Source of the DNA: Chlorokybus atmophyticus | Taxonomy: Eukaryota; Streptophyta; Chlorokybophyceae; Chlorokybales; Chlorokybaceae | Direction: 5' to 3' | Assembly (NCBI GenBank): GCA_009103225.1 | Contig: RHPI01000772.1 | Span: forward strand, 697,457 to 761,456 | Length of the DNA stretch: 64,000 bases | In this document: one piece after another, positions 13,277-25,111 of the stretch | Layout of the letters: each line of letters opens with the position of its first letter | How positions within the stretch are numbered: position 1 is the stretch's first letter | The notes under the pieces: generated by a model | Databases searched by the model: none | What the model was told of the DNA's origin: nothing | The model's input: only the letters and a program-made list of their open reading frames with translations | Program-made: the position numbers and the translations under genes

Positions 13277-14007
13277 AGTGCTCGAGGAGGGTGTCGTTGC
13301 TGTTGTCCTGCGCGTGGGCGTTGTCCTGCTCCTCAGCCAGGTGCGCCTGCTGCTACCTGTGGAGGTGAACAAGCTAGCTCTTGCCCTACCAACCACCTCA
13401 CAGTGTGGTCTGGCTCCACCGCCGCCGCTGGAAGCCAGCAACACTCCCCCCAGGCGGGGCGCCCATGGCCGTCTCCCCGACGACGAGGACAACGCCCATG
13501 CCGCCGCCCATGCGCCACATCTCATGGCCGGCGCCGCCAGCAGCAACGACCACAACAACAACAACCACAATTGTGCAAAAAGGGCGGGAACCAATCTTCA
13601 TCTTGCCATGCTGCCTGTCGGCGGTGGCAGTGGTGGCCTATCGTCAGTGTCCTCCTGCGTATTCTCCTTGTCGTCCTTGTCGTTGTCGGCATCGTGCTCA
13701 TGCTCCTGCTCCTACGCCTACTCCTACTCCCGCTGCTGGCGCAGAGGGCCGTTGCTGCTGGCGCCCTTGAGGGCCAGACTGGGTGGAAGGTGGACAGAGG
13801 CATGCATGCTTAGTTGCTGCCTGTTGTGGTGGTGGTGGTGGTGGTGGTAGTCGTTGCTGTTGTTTGAGTTGTTGTCATTATGCCTGTTGTCGTTTGTGCT
13901 GAGCTGTGTTGTGTGGTTGTCTTGCGTTTGTTCTCAACAGGTGGCAGCGACCCTATTGCAGTGTTTCCTCCCGGAAAAGTGACGACTGGTGTAAGAAGCT
14001 AGTTGTC
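13277..14007. other. Divergent intergenic region (PolX / Nudix-eIF2B)
   Basis: It contains CAG/CTG-rich and (GTG)n tracts (about 13828-13850). Long open frames on both strands come from these triplet repeats. It presumably holds both promoters. Confidence 0.45.
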
Positions 14008-16522
14008 ATGATGGAAGGTGGAGGTGCTTCTGCTTCAACGTCTCAAAGCAGTAGTAAAGCAGCCGCCGACACGCTACAACGCGTGAAGTTGAATGATGAG
14101 AACGAGAACATTGTGTATGCATTTCTTGTGCGTGACGGGCGCGTGCTCTTGAAACGAAGGCAAGTATAGGACACACGCACACATGCACACACGCATGCTT
14201 GCGCGTGTACATACACATGCGTGCGCATACACGAGCACATGCATGTGGCCATGCTAAAGGTGAGCGCTCGCCAGCATGCACGCATGCGTCAAGACAACCC
14301 GCGCACGCACACAATCCAGCTTTGTTGTATTGCAATTGCATTGCACCATGCTTTGATGTGTGTGCAGCAGTGAAGCAAGCGACTTGACAGTCATCAGCGC
14401 ACACGTGGTGGATGAGGCCAGCAACAACAACAGGAACCACGGAGAAAATGCTGCTACCGTTGCTGCTCGTGCAGTCGAGGCCGAAACCGGATACAGGTAT
14501 ACAAGAAGGCATGAAAGCACGTGCACGTGCCAACACAGTGTACTATACTGTATTCTTACATGCATGTGTGTTTGCATGCAGGCGTGAAGAGGGCGAGGTG
14601 GCTCTCATCGCACAATCCAGCAAGCCGGTACAGACTTGTTGTCGTGTGACTTGTGACACGTATGTCCAGCCTTACTACACATGCAACCAGGTTAATGTGT
14701 CAACGTGGCTCGTACGCTCACGCCGGCCTCCACGCTCAACTGCAGGGGACACTCGTGTGGAATGGACCTGGTCGACTCCAGAAGTCGTGAGCGGGATGGC
14801 TGCCACCCTGTTGAATCAGGTTGGGGAGAGGTAGTGTCATTGTTGTCGATGTTGTTGTTGTCGTTGTCACCAATACATCTTTGATCTACGTTGCTTTGTC
14901 TGCCACTGACAGTGTTTAATCAATGTTGGTGTCACAATTTTCTGACAGTCAACTTGAGCTATCTCGCGACACCCCACTTTGCTCTATCAGGACTGGCCCG
15001 ATATCAGCGAGACCGCAAGAGAAGCCACCACTGCGTTGAAGCTTGACGGCCAGAGTGGTGCTCGCCAGATGGCCGCAAAGCTACTCGACATCATCCACCA
15101 CCTCACCGACAAGGTGTACCCATCCTACTCCCACTCTCTCAACTCACACATACCAACCTTCTCTCTCCCCCTGCAGTCTCCAACCTCCCTGCACCTCTAC
15201 GTGGACGTCCACGCCGTGGCGGCCGCACGCCCGGCCATGGCTCCCCTCGCGGCTGTTGCGCGCAGGGTGCTGGAAGCTGATGGTGTGGTTGATATCGATG
15301 GTGCGCGGGGGATGACAGCGTTAGAGCGACAGCGTGAGTTGTGGTTGAGTGAACTTACCTTGTGTGTGTGCACTCGGAGGCGCTGTTGTATGCATGTGTG
15401 TGCATTCGTGTGCACAAGTGCTTATTGTCAGTTCCAATGCGCGTAGGTGCATAACAGTTGGTATCTACACACGCGCTCTTGTTACAAAAAGAGTGCGAGT
15501 GGGTGATTGGATAAGGAGTGATGTGTGTTGTTAGGGGTGAAGGAGAGGGTGGAAGCGGTGAGGCGGGAGCTTCGTGAGAGCGGGGAGCGTGTGGCGAGGC
15601 ATGGCGTGGACCTCATCAAAGGTGCTGCACTGAAACGAATGTTCTATTTGCCAACATGCAACAACACCATCATCAGCACAGCACATAGGCATGAAGAAGG
15701 TGGCGACACTGAGCTACTCATCATCTTTGGAGGCTGCTTTCCAGCTGCTCGCAACCGAACACAGAGACAGCATGCCAGAGGTGTCATTGTCGTCTTCATT
15801 GCTGCTGGTGTTGTTGTTGTTGCTGGTGATACTGATGTTGTTTGGTGTTACTCTCTTTCTCAGGTTATTGTGAGTGTCTCCCGGCCGGGGGGCGAAGGCA
15901 AGCGCGTTGCGGGTTTGTTGAGAGGGTGGGGCTATAAGGTATGCTGCGTTGCTTTGGTTAACACACACGGTTGTGACCAACCTCACACGGATGTTGCGTA
16001 CACAACAGACCACGCTCGTATCCGATACAGCCTTCTTCTCCGCCCTCACTACGTGCGACGCGCTCCTGTTGGGCGCTGACTGTGTGTTTGTGGGCGACAG
16101 TGCTGATAATGCGGGTGGGGCCACTGGCGCTTGGACTAGGGTAGCCAACAAGGTATGTGTGTGGATGGGAGTATATGGAATGTTTGTGTATGCGCACATG
16201 CGTCCACCTTGATGGTGTACAGGTTGGCTCAGCACCAGCAGCATTGTGGGCCCATACACATGGTGTGCCAACGTTTGTGTTGGCTGACACATTCAAGGCA
16301 CAACCGTACGCAGAGTTGTTTCACCCAGAGTCCATCAAAGGTGATGCAGCCTCAAAGTGTGTCTCAAAGGCACGTGTTGTTCGTGATGATACATATGAGC
16401 ATGTATGTGATGTGCTGCTAGGTGATGAAGAAGGTGAGGCTGAGTGCCCGCTGTTTGAGGTCGTGCAAGGTGAGTGGGTGACGCGCGTCGTGTGTGAGTA
16501 TGGTGACTGGAGAAAAGCATGA
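14008..16522 (+). CDS. Nudix-like domain fused to eIF2B alpha/beta/delta-like domain
   Basis: Ten exons: 14008-14159, 14368-14496, 14582-14819, 14991-15113, 15177-15333, 15535-15621, 15689-15780, 15864-15938, 16009-16152, 16223-16522; about 498 residues, or 477 if the in-phase 63-bp stretch 14628-14690 is also an intron. Intron 1 has a GC donor (AG|GCAAGT). Residues 20-170 resemble a Nudix fold: NIVYAFLVRDGRVLLKR, then a box region GENAATVAARAVEAETG in which REUxEE has become RAVEAE, so catalysis is doubtful. The rest is an eIF2B-related Rossmann domain: ATLSYSSSLEAAF, VSVSRPGGEG, TLVSDTAFF, LLLGADCVF, VANKVGSAPAALWAH..VPTFVLADTFK. Haloarchaea carry comparable Nudix-eIF2B fusions. Members of the wider fold include methylthioribose-1-phosphate and ribose-1,5-bisphosphate isomerases, so a metabolic role is as likely as a translational one. 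An upstream in-frame ATG (13906) cannot be excluded. Confidence 0.85.
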
Positions 16523-17755
16523 CTTCAACTTGTAGTGCTAGTTGTTTTGTTGACAGATTATGCATCGGTTGTCATTATGCAGCAAAATTTGTAAAGCTAT
16601 GCATGTGTATGTAGTGTCAATATAGTAGTGTATAGTTATGTGTCGCGCGACTTCCGTGACTAGCAATGGTATTGGTTGATGATCACTGATGCGTGTTTAA
16701 GCGTCACGTTTTGTGCTAATTGCAAGTTCATCAGCATCGTCGTGCCCACAATGCACCTCTAGTGATATAAAATTCGTGCTGTTTACCAAACTTTAACACT
16801 TCAAACCAACACACCTAGTGACATAATTGGTGTGATTTGTGATTCTTTGCATTGTAACACATCATAATGTCATCAACACGAGCTCTTATTTGTTATGTAA
16901 GTTTGTTGCAACAAAGATTGAATAATACTTGCATATTGCACACATAGAGCGGTTTATAAAGTCTCATTGTTAATTGCTTTTCTCTATCAAAGTCAGTAAT
17001 GTAGTCTATTCCATCATAATTACCACCATATATGACATGATTATACCATATTGGTATGTTGCATCTTGCACATCACACCACCCTGCATTATGCTGGGCGA
17101 TCGTTGTGGACCAACGACTCGCCCGTCAGTCCGAGTCAGCACGCGCTTTTCGCAGACAAGCTGCGTGTCAGACGTCAGCACGACAGCGCGTGACGATATT
17201 CTCGGAGAGTCACGCACTGTCCTGCCTGCAGGCCGCAGCGTCATGTCCGTCACGCCGCAACAGCGTTGACAGTCATCCCGTCGCTGCCGTGACTGCGTTG
17301 CGCGCCCCTCTGACACCCGCAAAAAACAAGCCAAGTCGGACTCATGACTTTGTACTTGACCGCAGAATTTGCCCCTAAGCAAGTGCTTCTTGATAAAGTT
17401 AGGTGCTTCATGAAACCGACTTGCCACCCGACGTGCGCAACACCTTGAGTTCAAACGGACATGTTCTCTTACCCTGGGCTTCTTGTCGGTCATTTCCATC
17501 ATGTTCAGCAGACAATGAAACAAGAATTGTCGGTCATGATCGTTTTCAAGCCGGCTTGTGCGACCGGTTGCAGCCATAGCTCCGCACGCAAGGCTTTTTT
17601 GGTTTGCTTCTGATGAGCAGCTTACAGCTTAGCTTACAGCTTAGCTTGGACGCTGGCATTGCTGCGGGCGGCGGTGGTGTTGGTGTCGTTGGGGCTATCA
17701 GTGGTGTTACTGGTGCTTCGGTGTCGTTACTGCGTAGTAAGTGCTTGCTGGTAAG
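16523..17755. other. Intergenic region, possible minus-strand gene
   Basis: AT-rich 3' flank (16530-17000), then a GC-richer part that carries the uncertain minus-strand frame 17041-17577. Repeated AGCTTACAGCTTAGCTTACAGC occurs just before 17650. Confidence 0.4.
17041..17577 (-). CDS. Unrecognised reading frame, possibly only its first exon coding
   Basis: An uninterrupted 178-codon frame begins MAATGRTSRLENDHD. A strong donor-like site (CCCAGG|GTAAGAG) after codon 35 suggests that only the first 105 bases may be an exon, continuing to unseen exons. The body is Arg/Cys-rich without recognisable motifs. The position between two plus-strand genes leaves room for a real gene. I cannot assign a function. 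Confidence 0.22.
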   Translation of the reverse strand: MAATGRTSRLENDHDRQFLFHCLLNMMEMTDKKPRVREHVRLNSRCCARRVASRFHEAPNFIKKHLLRGKFCGQVQSHESDLACFLRVSEGRATQSRQRRDDCQRCCGVTDMTLRPAGRTVRDSPRISSRAVVLTSDTQLVCEKRVLTRTDGRVVGPQRSPSIMQGGVMCKMQHTNMV

Positions 17756-17761
17756 ATGTTT

Positions 17762-19438
17762 ATGTGCGTGTTCGACCGGGACACCTGCCGGGCTCCCACC
17801 GGGCTGGAGAGCCCCAGGGATGGTGTCCCTGTGGAGAACATATCTATGGATGAGGACCGACGCAATGCCGAGAGCATGGAGCGCCTGCGCTCCATCAAGG
17901 ACATGGCTGCTTCTCGCGCCGAGGGCAAGTAAGCACTCGCTGCATGCTCCCCGCTCTTCCCCCTCCCCCTTCCTGTGTCAACCATTGAGCAGGATGCTTG
18001 TGTTGTAAGGCAATGCTGCAGAACTATGGTTGCTTGCAACTCACCAACTGGCAGCTCTTTGACTTTGACTGATTGTGCTTAGCTTGCCAGCATTGCCACT
18101 TTGTATGTCTGTATGCATGCGCTTTAGTGCTAAGAGGCTGGCGACTATACTTTCACATCACCTCATTGTAAGACGTGGCATTGTAGCCTCTTGGAAGCTG
18201 CTGCTTACTCTTACAATCCGACTGCAATGCAGGCCCCCTGTCAACTTGAAGATGATGTCGCTGGGCCTAGGCAACGCCGTTGCCATCGAGCAGTCATCGT
18301 TGTTGTCTTCAGTGCTTGACGGAGACATTGTGGCAGTCCTTCGCGGCCAGGTTAGTCGACGGGCCTGGCGTTGTTGCGATGACACGTACGTCCTCACTGC
18401 TTCCGTGCACTGCAAGCAATGAGCAGTTTCAGCTGTTGCCAGCATAGCTGACAGAGTGTCATTGGCAGGTGACGGCCTGGCCTGGTATGAACGCTGTGAC
18501 CGAAGCTCATGACGCATTCGTGCGCGGAGAGTCTGAAGACGAGGTGGAGAGCCACCACATGACGGACGCTCAGCGCCTCGTGCGCTTGTACAAGTACCTC
18601 ATGGACCTGGAGCACGGTCACCGCGACCTGCCTCACGCCATATCTCAGTAAGCCACTTTGCACGCTGAGCTGCAATGGTTATCTGACAGCTGTCTTGACT
18701 CGTCACACTTTCTTGTGTGCAGCTTGTCTGCCGTTGAAGGAGCCTTTGCATTCGTCTTGTATGACCGCATCAGGCGCAATGTGATGGTGGCTCGCGACCG
18801 CGAGGGCAAAGAAAACTTGTACTGGGGGTATGCACATGGTCAAAATGCCATGCCATCACCAAGTCTGCAATGACAATAGCTCATGTGAGACATCTTCTCC
18901 TTGCAGATGCTCACCAGATGGAACCTTGATGCTTGCCGACTCCTGGCGCACCCTGAATGAGTGCAACCCATCAGCCGTTTCTTTCCCTGCTGGCTGCCTG
19001 TTTGCCAACGAAGGTACGTTATTGACTGTCACCGCAGCTGAACACTCAGCACAAAATCTAATGCCGATTATCACTTACTGCAATTCGCTTGTTGCATGCA
19101 GGCTGCACATTTTACGAGTGCCCCGGCTCAATGGGCTGGTAAGACATTGCGAATTGACATGTATATGTGAAGTGCTTTGCGTGCATGCACTCGCTGTCAG
19201 CACATGTGATTGATCGATGGTGATGAGCTTCTTCTTGATTGTGTAAAGCTCAAGTACATCACCCATGTGCAGGGTGATGGGTGGCGGGCACGCGTGGCCG
19301 GGCAGGCTGCATTCCTTTGCGAAGCCCGGCCGCACTGTGCAGGCCGTGCCTCGTATCAACTCGCGTGGACAACTGTGCGGTGCCGTGTTTCGTGTCGCTT
19401 CTGGACCGGACATCGCTGCTATGGGCATGCGCGCTTGA
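17762..19438 (+). CDS. TSJT1-like / DUF3700 glutamine-amidotransferase-fold protein
   Basis: Seven exons: 17762-17928, 18233-18350, 18469-18647, 18723-18827, 18907-19013, 19102-19138, 19273-19438; 292 residues. The Ntn-type fold of the plant stem-specific TSJT1 / aluminium-induced family is clear: VLDGDIVAVLRGQ, VEGAFAFVLYDRIRRNVMVARDREGKENLYWG, PDGTLMLADSW, SFPAGCLF and the end VQAVPRINSRGQLCGAVFRV. These proteins are stress- or auxin-responsive and of uncertain enzymatic activity. I start at the ATG of 17762 because it gives MCVF, a Cys at position 2 like the N-terminal nucleophile of class II amidotransferases; the ATG at 17756 gives MFMCVF. The conserved amidotransferase residues are otherwise poorly kept, so activity is uncertain. 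An extra acidic insert (about residues 100-120, SEDEVESHH) is unusual for the family. Confidence 0.85.
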
Positions 19439-20398
19439 ATCTAAGTGATGCAAGCAGTGCTTACAGGCAATGTCAAAGTTCTGGCCGCCGTGTGGCGGCA
19501 TGTACAGTTAGGCACAGGTACTATACTCACTATACTGGGTCGTGACATGGGTACACGCCATGAACATAACACAGCGTAGTGACGCTGGCAGTGTTGGGAA
19601 TATCGGGGGACAGCCGGCACGTGTAAGATGGCAGCGGTAGTTAGGATGTTAATACGGTAGTGTCTCGGCTGCTTATATATTTTGTGAACTTGCCCGTGTG
19701 CTGTATGACTGCTTTCCCCTTGTCGCGCTGTGTTGCTGCCTTGCACAACAGCTAGGTGCTGCGAGTTGAAGTACACCCCGGTGGTAAACGATCACTGCAT
19801 GGTGGTGAGCATTGTGCACATGCATGTGGCATGTATCATGATCACTTGCATTGTCTGTATATGTCACAGATATGCATGCATTGCTAGTCAACACTCTACA
19901 ACATGAATTTACACGGGTGCATCACCGCCAGGTTGCTCGCTATTGCCAAAAGAATCATGTGCAAGCTCCCATTGCCACGTGTGCCGGCTTGCGGCAGTAT
20001 TAGAGACTAGCAACAGCAAAGTTCCCAACATGGTGCCTGAACATGGCACGGTTCGGCACGGGTCACCCAAGTCATGAAAACAAGTGATGGCGACACAACC
20101 ATCATGAACAGGCATTCAAAAACCACTTGAAAACCTTATTGACTGCAAATTGCATATACAACCGCCTCAGACTGCATTTCCAAAGCAGACCACTTATCAC
20201 AACTATATACACAATTTCGCATGCCGAGTGTCGTCGCAGCTATCAGAACCCTACGGTTCTAAGTCACATCACAAAATATCACTACACCAAAACCAATCAA
20301 TATGTACAGTAGTACTACGCAAGGGGATATATGCACATGCAGTATAGCACAGTATCAGTGGTGTCGCAACACGCTCTCGGTGTCCGACCTGATGGACG
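19439..20398. other. Intergenic region between convergent genes
   Basis: About 960 bp between the 3' ends of the TSJT1-like (+) and ARA6-like (-) genes. No gene was recognised. Confidence 0.5.
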
Positions 20399-22448
20399 TC
20401 ATGAATTTACCGCAGGCAGCACCGCAGGCGGTTGTGGCAGTGTTGTAGCAGGCAACCTCTCCGCTATACGCTGCGCATATACAAGCAAGAGCAATGAGAT
20501 GGTGTTGACACTCGCTTTTACTTTCCAATCAAAGTTGGGCTCATTACCTCAAACAGCTCGCTGACGTTGATGGCCTGTTTCGCGGACGTTTCAATAAACA
20601 GCATCGAGTTCTCCTCCGCGAACGCACGCGCCTCCTGCACAAGAAGAAGAGAGTTGTGTGCATGTGCTGTCTGCTTAAAGCACACGCAAGAAGCCGTGAG
20701 GCTCACCTCAACAGGCACTTCTCTGTGCTTTTCCAAATCAGTCTTGTTGCCTACCAGTATGATGACCATGCTGGCTGCGCCATGCTTATGCAACTCCTGT
20801 CCCCACATGAACCAAGTGTGAGTAACAGACGCACAGATATACACAGCATATGTCATGCGATTGGGTGCACATAGCGTGTTACACACCCACACACGCATAG
20901 TCAACTTGTGCCATCAGCCTTGTTGTGATGCGCTTGTTGTAAACACATGAGTGTCATGGTCATCTAGCATAGCACCCAACATCCATTCCGTTGCAAGTCT
21001 CACTCACTTTTGTCCAGAAGCGTGCCTTGTCGAAAGTGTCTTTGTTGGTTATGTCGTACACAACCGCCGCCGCGCTGGCCCCGCGATAATACAGCGGCAC
21101 CAGAGAGGCATACCTGAGAGAGCGTGTGCATGTGTGATACTATGTGTCACAGCACACGCATTGCACACATGTGAGAGATAGCTGTACCGTTCTTGGCCTG
21201 CAGTGTCCCAAATCTCAAAGCGAACAGTCGTGTTGTCGGACAACGTGACTGATTGCGACAGAAAAGCCGCACCGACTGTGACCTGTAAAAGCGCAAATAG
21301 TGAGAAGGGCTACTGATGGTGCACACATGCAACAGCGGGATGTATCTACTAACACAAGCGCGTGACTGCACACACACACACACGCATGCACGCGGTTGCA
21401 CAACTACCTAGATCTGTGTGTGTGCGTGGAAGCTGGAGAGAGTGGGGGCAAAGGGAGAGCGTGTGCGTGCATGTGCAGTGGTATGAATCTACTGACAAAA
21501 GCTCGTAACCGCACATACGCACACACGCGCGTGTGTGCCATTACACGCAGTTGTACAACTTTGCATGTGTGTGTGCGTGCGTGCGCGCGCGCTTGAGAGC
21601 ACGCAACAAAGGGAGAGTGTGTATACCCGTGTGCGCGCATGTGCACATGTGGTCGCATGCACGTATGTGATGTACGTACCGACAATGGGACACTGGCGTA
21701 AACTCTTTTGGTCCACACAAGTGCCAATAACAAACAAAGCAATCAGATAAGAGCCAGATCGCAATCACTGGACCCTTCGCAACACCGACCAGCGCGCGTG
21801 CACATACAAACAAACATACAGACATACAAACAAACTCCTGCGACCGAGCGCACATCCTTGCCTTGGAGTTGGCGTCGAACTGTCCCTTGACGAAGCGCAG
21901 CACTATGCAGGATTTGCCAACACCCGTGTCGCCCAACAAAACAAGCTGCGACGTGATACACCGTACACGTTTAGTCGAGGAAAACAACACAGGCAGTGAG
22001 TGGAGCTGTGCGTGCGTGCGTGCGTGCGTGCGTGTCGTGCGTGCGTCACACCTTCACGCGGAGAGTTTTGGTGTCGGAATTGGGTTGATTGGAGATAGGG
22101 GCAGGCGCTGCTAGTCGGCACAGCCAATATTACATCAAAGGCGTTTCACACAGTGTCAAGCCAACAAACAACTGGTGTATGGCCAATGACAGTGCGCGCT
22201 ACGTTGTGTCCGAGAGTGAGCGAACAAACGACAGGAGCTTAAGTGAAGGTGCATCGAGCGCTTGATTAATCCTTCTAAGCTTAGAGTGTAACCCTGCTCA
22301 GAGTTGCACTGCAGTGTTGCCACAGCATTGCTGTCTCTAGCCAAAGAACGAACTACATCAAGCTGCGAGTGTGACAAGGTGCATGGCGCTAAACAGGCGC
22401 ATGGCGTCAACTGACTGACTGACCAGGCTTGCCGTAGGAGCAGCCCAT
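20399..22448 (-). CDS. ARA6: RABF1/ARA6-type Rab5 GTPase
   Basis: Eight exons, phases consistent: 22424-22448, 22052-22110, 21862-21945, 21188-21282, 21008-21113, 20707-20796, 20548-20634, 20399-20470; about 205 residues. The tiny first exon encodes MGCSYGKP: Gly2 for N-myristoylation and Cys3 for palmitoylation. The G motifs are intact: [15 protein letters not shown] switch [17 protein letters not shown]. The block [20 protein letters not shown] and the C-terminus ERIAERLP...AVNS without prenylated cysteines are diagnostic of plant ARA6 rather than conventional Rab5. ARA6 acts on late endosome to plasma-membrane traffic with VPS9a as exchange factor. The intron after FDANSK uses a GC donor (AAG|GCAAGG). 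The acceptor of exon 2 could lie 3 bp further in. The gene is head to head with the isomerase gene. Confidence 0.93.
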
Positions 22449-22568
22449 GCCTCCTCCTTCCCCTCCGTCCCCACCTTCCTCTCCTCCGCCTCCGCCTCCG
22501 CCACCAGCCTCGCCTCCTCCGCCTTCTCCACCTTCACTCTCTCAGCTGACAGTGCAGAAGCAACCACC
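22449..22568. promoter_or_regulatory. Short bidirectional promoter region (ARA6-like / RPI)
   Basis: Only 120 bp separate the two divergent start codons. The segment is a nearly pure pyrimidine tract on the plus strand (CCTCC/CTCCGCCTCCGC repeats), ending in CTCTCTCAGCTGACAG. No TATA box is visible. It must contain both 5' untranslated regions or a shared core promoter. Confidence 0.5.
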
Positions 22569-25111
22569 ATGAGCATGTCGGCGGCGGCGGTGCCGTCGCT
22601 GTTGCCTGCGCATGGCCAGGGTGATGCCCTCCCAAAGCGTCGTCGCTGGCGTCAGAACAAGAACCGGCCCAACCCACAGGATAGAGCGAAGAGAAAGGCC
22701 CTGGTTGGCATTCCACCAATGTTCCGCGCCTCGGCCTCGTCATCGCCAGCTGAAGACGCTGCCAGGTAGGCAAGGGAACAGAGATAGCTTGGTTGTGACA
22801 CACCTGGGCATGCTATCGTCCATATGCATGCCACTTGATGAAGGCACCACGAAAACAGAGAAAGTTAAAACCAGACGCTTGTTCGCATAGCAGCAGCATG
22901 CTTGCTTGCCTCTACAACGTTGTGATTACAGCTAGGAGTTGTTGTGCAGGAATGCAGCTCGAGTTGCAGGCAAACAGCGCTTGCTTGCATGCTAGAGTTC
23001 AGCTTTGCTGCTGCGCGTCAAAACGGCAAAGCAGCAATCTGCTTCTTTGTTTGTCCTTCATTGCAAACCGAAGCACCAACCCAGGCTCACTGCTAGGCTG
23101 CTGCTTGCAGCGAAGCTCATCAAGTAGGCAGGCATGCTTGAATGCCACAAGAAGCATAGCATGCGCACCACAATGGTCCTCTCAGCAAGGTGTGCATGCA
23201 TGCTTGCAGTCTGCAGCTGCATTCAAGCAGCAACACGGAGCAAGCACGTGCAGTTTTGGGCTAACTCGCTCTATGCTCCCACAGACGCTTCCGGCAACAA
23301 TATGCTGCCGCACTGCTCCAATCTTTAGTTGCATGCCATGGACAGGCTCTTCACACATAAGCACGTATGACACGCCTTTAAGCTGACACACCTTCCCACG
23401 CAGGTGGGTGGTGGACGGGTACATCAAGGACGGCAGCCTTGTGGGCGTCGGCGGGGGCGGCGCCGGTGGAGGCGTGTTCCCCGCTCTCATCTTTCAACAC
23501 CTTGGCAAGAAGCTGCAAGTAAGTAAGCAAATTCGGGGTTGTTGACACATGCATGCGCAGATGACATGCTTGTGAGCTTACACTTGACATCACATGCCAG
23601 CTGTGTGTATGTTATAGCACTGCAAGCATACATGCACAAGCACGTGTATGCAAACACACGCATCTTGTAATCGGGTGTGTGCTTTTCTGTACGTTACTGG
23701 TGGTTTTGCTTCTGTATGCTTGCTTCACGAGTCCGCGTCATTCATGTGCTTGTGGTGGTTGGTTCTGACTTTGGTGTGCTGTTCGCAAGGAAGGGTCCCT
23801 GAAGAATGTGACGTGCGTGGCGACCTCCCCGCTGGCCGCACAAGCCGCAGCCGTGAGCGGCGTGCGGCTTTGGCCCGGTGGAGTCGACACACTTGAGCGC
23901 AAGCTCGACTTCTTCTTCGATGGTGCAGACGCGGTAAGGGTGACTGATGGCTGGTTGAGGATAAGCGCAGTGCATGTGCGCGGTATGCACAAGTACATTC
24001 ATGCATGCAGGGTTGGAGACGTTTGTTTAGTAGATAACTTGGTACTGATGAGCGGATTGACACGCAAGCAGCACCGGCCAGCATGTACCATTCAAGATCT
24101 TGTACCCACACAAGCATATGCAGTCGCACACGCGTGCACACACATCCACGCTCGTATGCACGCACCCTCGCGCGCGCATGCACATGTACACGTATTCGTG
24201 CCACACAGACGTGCGTGTTTTCAAGGTGCAACAGCTTCTGTACTCGAAGACATACTCCGCTGCTACACTGCTACACTTAACCACCAAGCTCAGACTGATG
24301 CCATCCATGTTCAGGTCACGGACGGCACGCTGCACTGCATCAAAGGCCGCGCGTCAAAGTCCTCCAACGCGGAGTCGATATCGGCAGACAGGGCGATGGT
24401 GGAGCAGAGCGAGCGGTTTGTTGTCGTCTGCTCGGAGGAGCAGCATGTCAACTCCCTCGTCGGGATGGTCCCGATCATCGTCCGCAGGGTAGGAAAGCAT
24501 GATGCCCGTGGCATCAAGTGTGTTTACGGTTTTTGGTTCCTTTATGCTAATAAAACACAATATATCAAATTGGTTTCCTGCTGCAGGCTGGAAGGGCTTT
24601 AAAGTTACATCTGTCAGTCTGTTAACCCTCATCTCCAACATTCAACAAGTGGCTGACTTGTACTATCTGAATATCACTAGCTACATCCAACTTTTGTATC
24701 ACAGTCAAGTCAACGTTCTACACCCGCTTACACACTGACACACACACCTCAACCTGCTTACTCTCATGTTGCCAACAACAACAACAGGACGGCTGGGAGG
24801 ACACGGCCGAGGCTCTCGACGAGGTCTTTCTGGGCGTGGCTGCGGGTATCTGGCGTCGTCCCAGTCGCGGTCGCAGCGGTCCCTCCGGCGGCGACTTCCC
24901 TTACATTTCATCTCATGGCCACTTCGTCCTCGACGTCGACTTCGATCGCGGGGTGGACAGGCCCGACGTCGTGGCGAGAGCGATCGAGGGCGTGGAGGGA
25001 GTCGTGACGCACGGGTTGTTTGTTGGGGAGGTGCACGAGTGCATCGTGGTGGGGAGCGAAGGGTTTGTGACAAAGTGGCCGGTCATGAGAGATGTTCAGG
25101 GCTTTGTGTAG
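22569..25111 (+). CDS. Ribose-5-phosphate isomerase A, divergent
   Basis: Five exons: 22569-22765, 23404-23518, 23790-23933, 24315-24488, 24788-25111; 317 residues. RpiA interconverts ribose-5-phosphate and ribulose-5-phosphate in the pentose phosphate and Calvin pathways. Seen in order: [24 protein letters not shown] (usual GLGTGSTA phosphate loop changed), VATSPLAAQAAAVSGV, FFFDGADA (catalytic DGAD), CIKGRAS (KGR), RFVVVCSEEQHVNSL, GDFPYISSHGHFVLDVDF and GVVTHGLFVGEVHECIVVG. A basic N-terminal extension of about 65 residues (KRRRWRQNKNRP) does not look like a typical plastid transit peptide. The order and spacing fit RpiA; the altered loop means activity should not be taken for granted. Confidence 0.85.

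Noticed and set aside
13277-13594. N-terminal extension of PolX with hydrophobic leader
   Set aside because: Possible organellar leader, but the region is repeat-driven, and the start at 13276 puts a PIP-like motif at the N-terminus; kept only as an alternative.
13004-13813. 269-codon plus-strand frame
   Set aside because: Antisense to PolX exon 1 and to CAG/CTG triplet repeats; no domain content.
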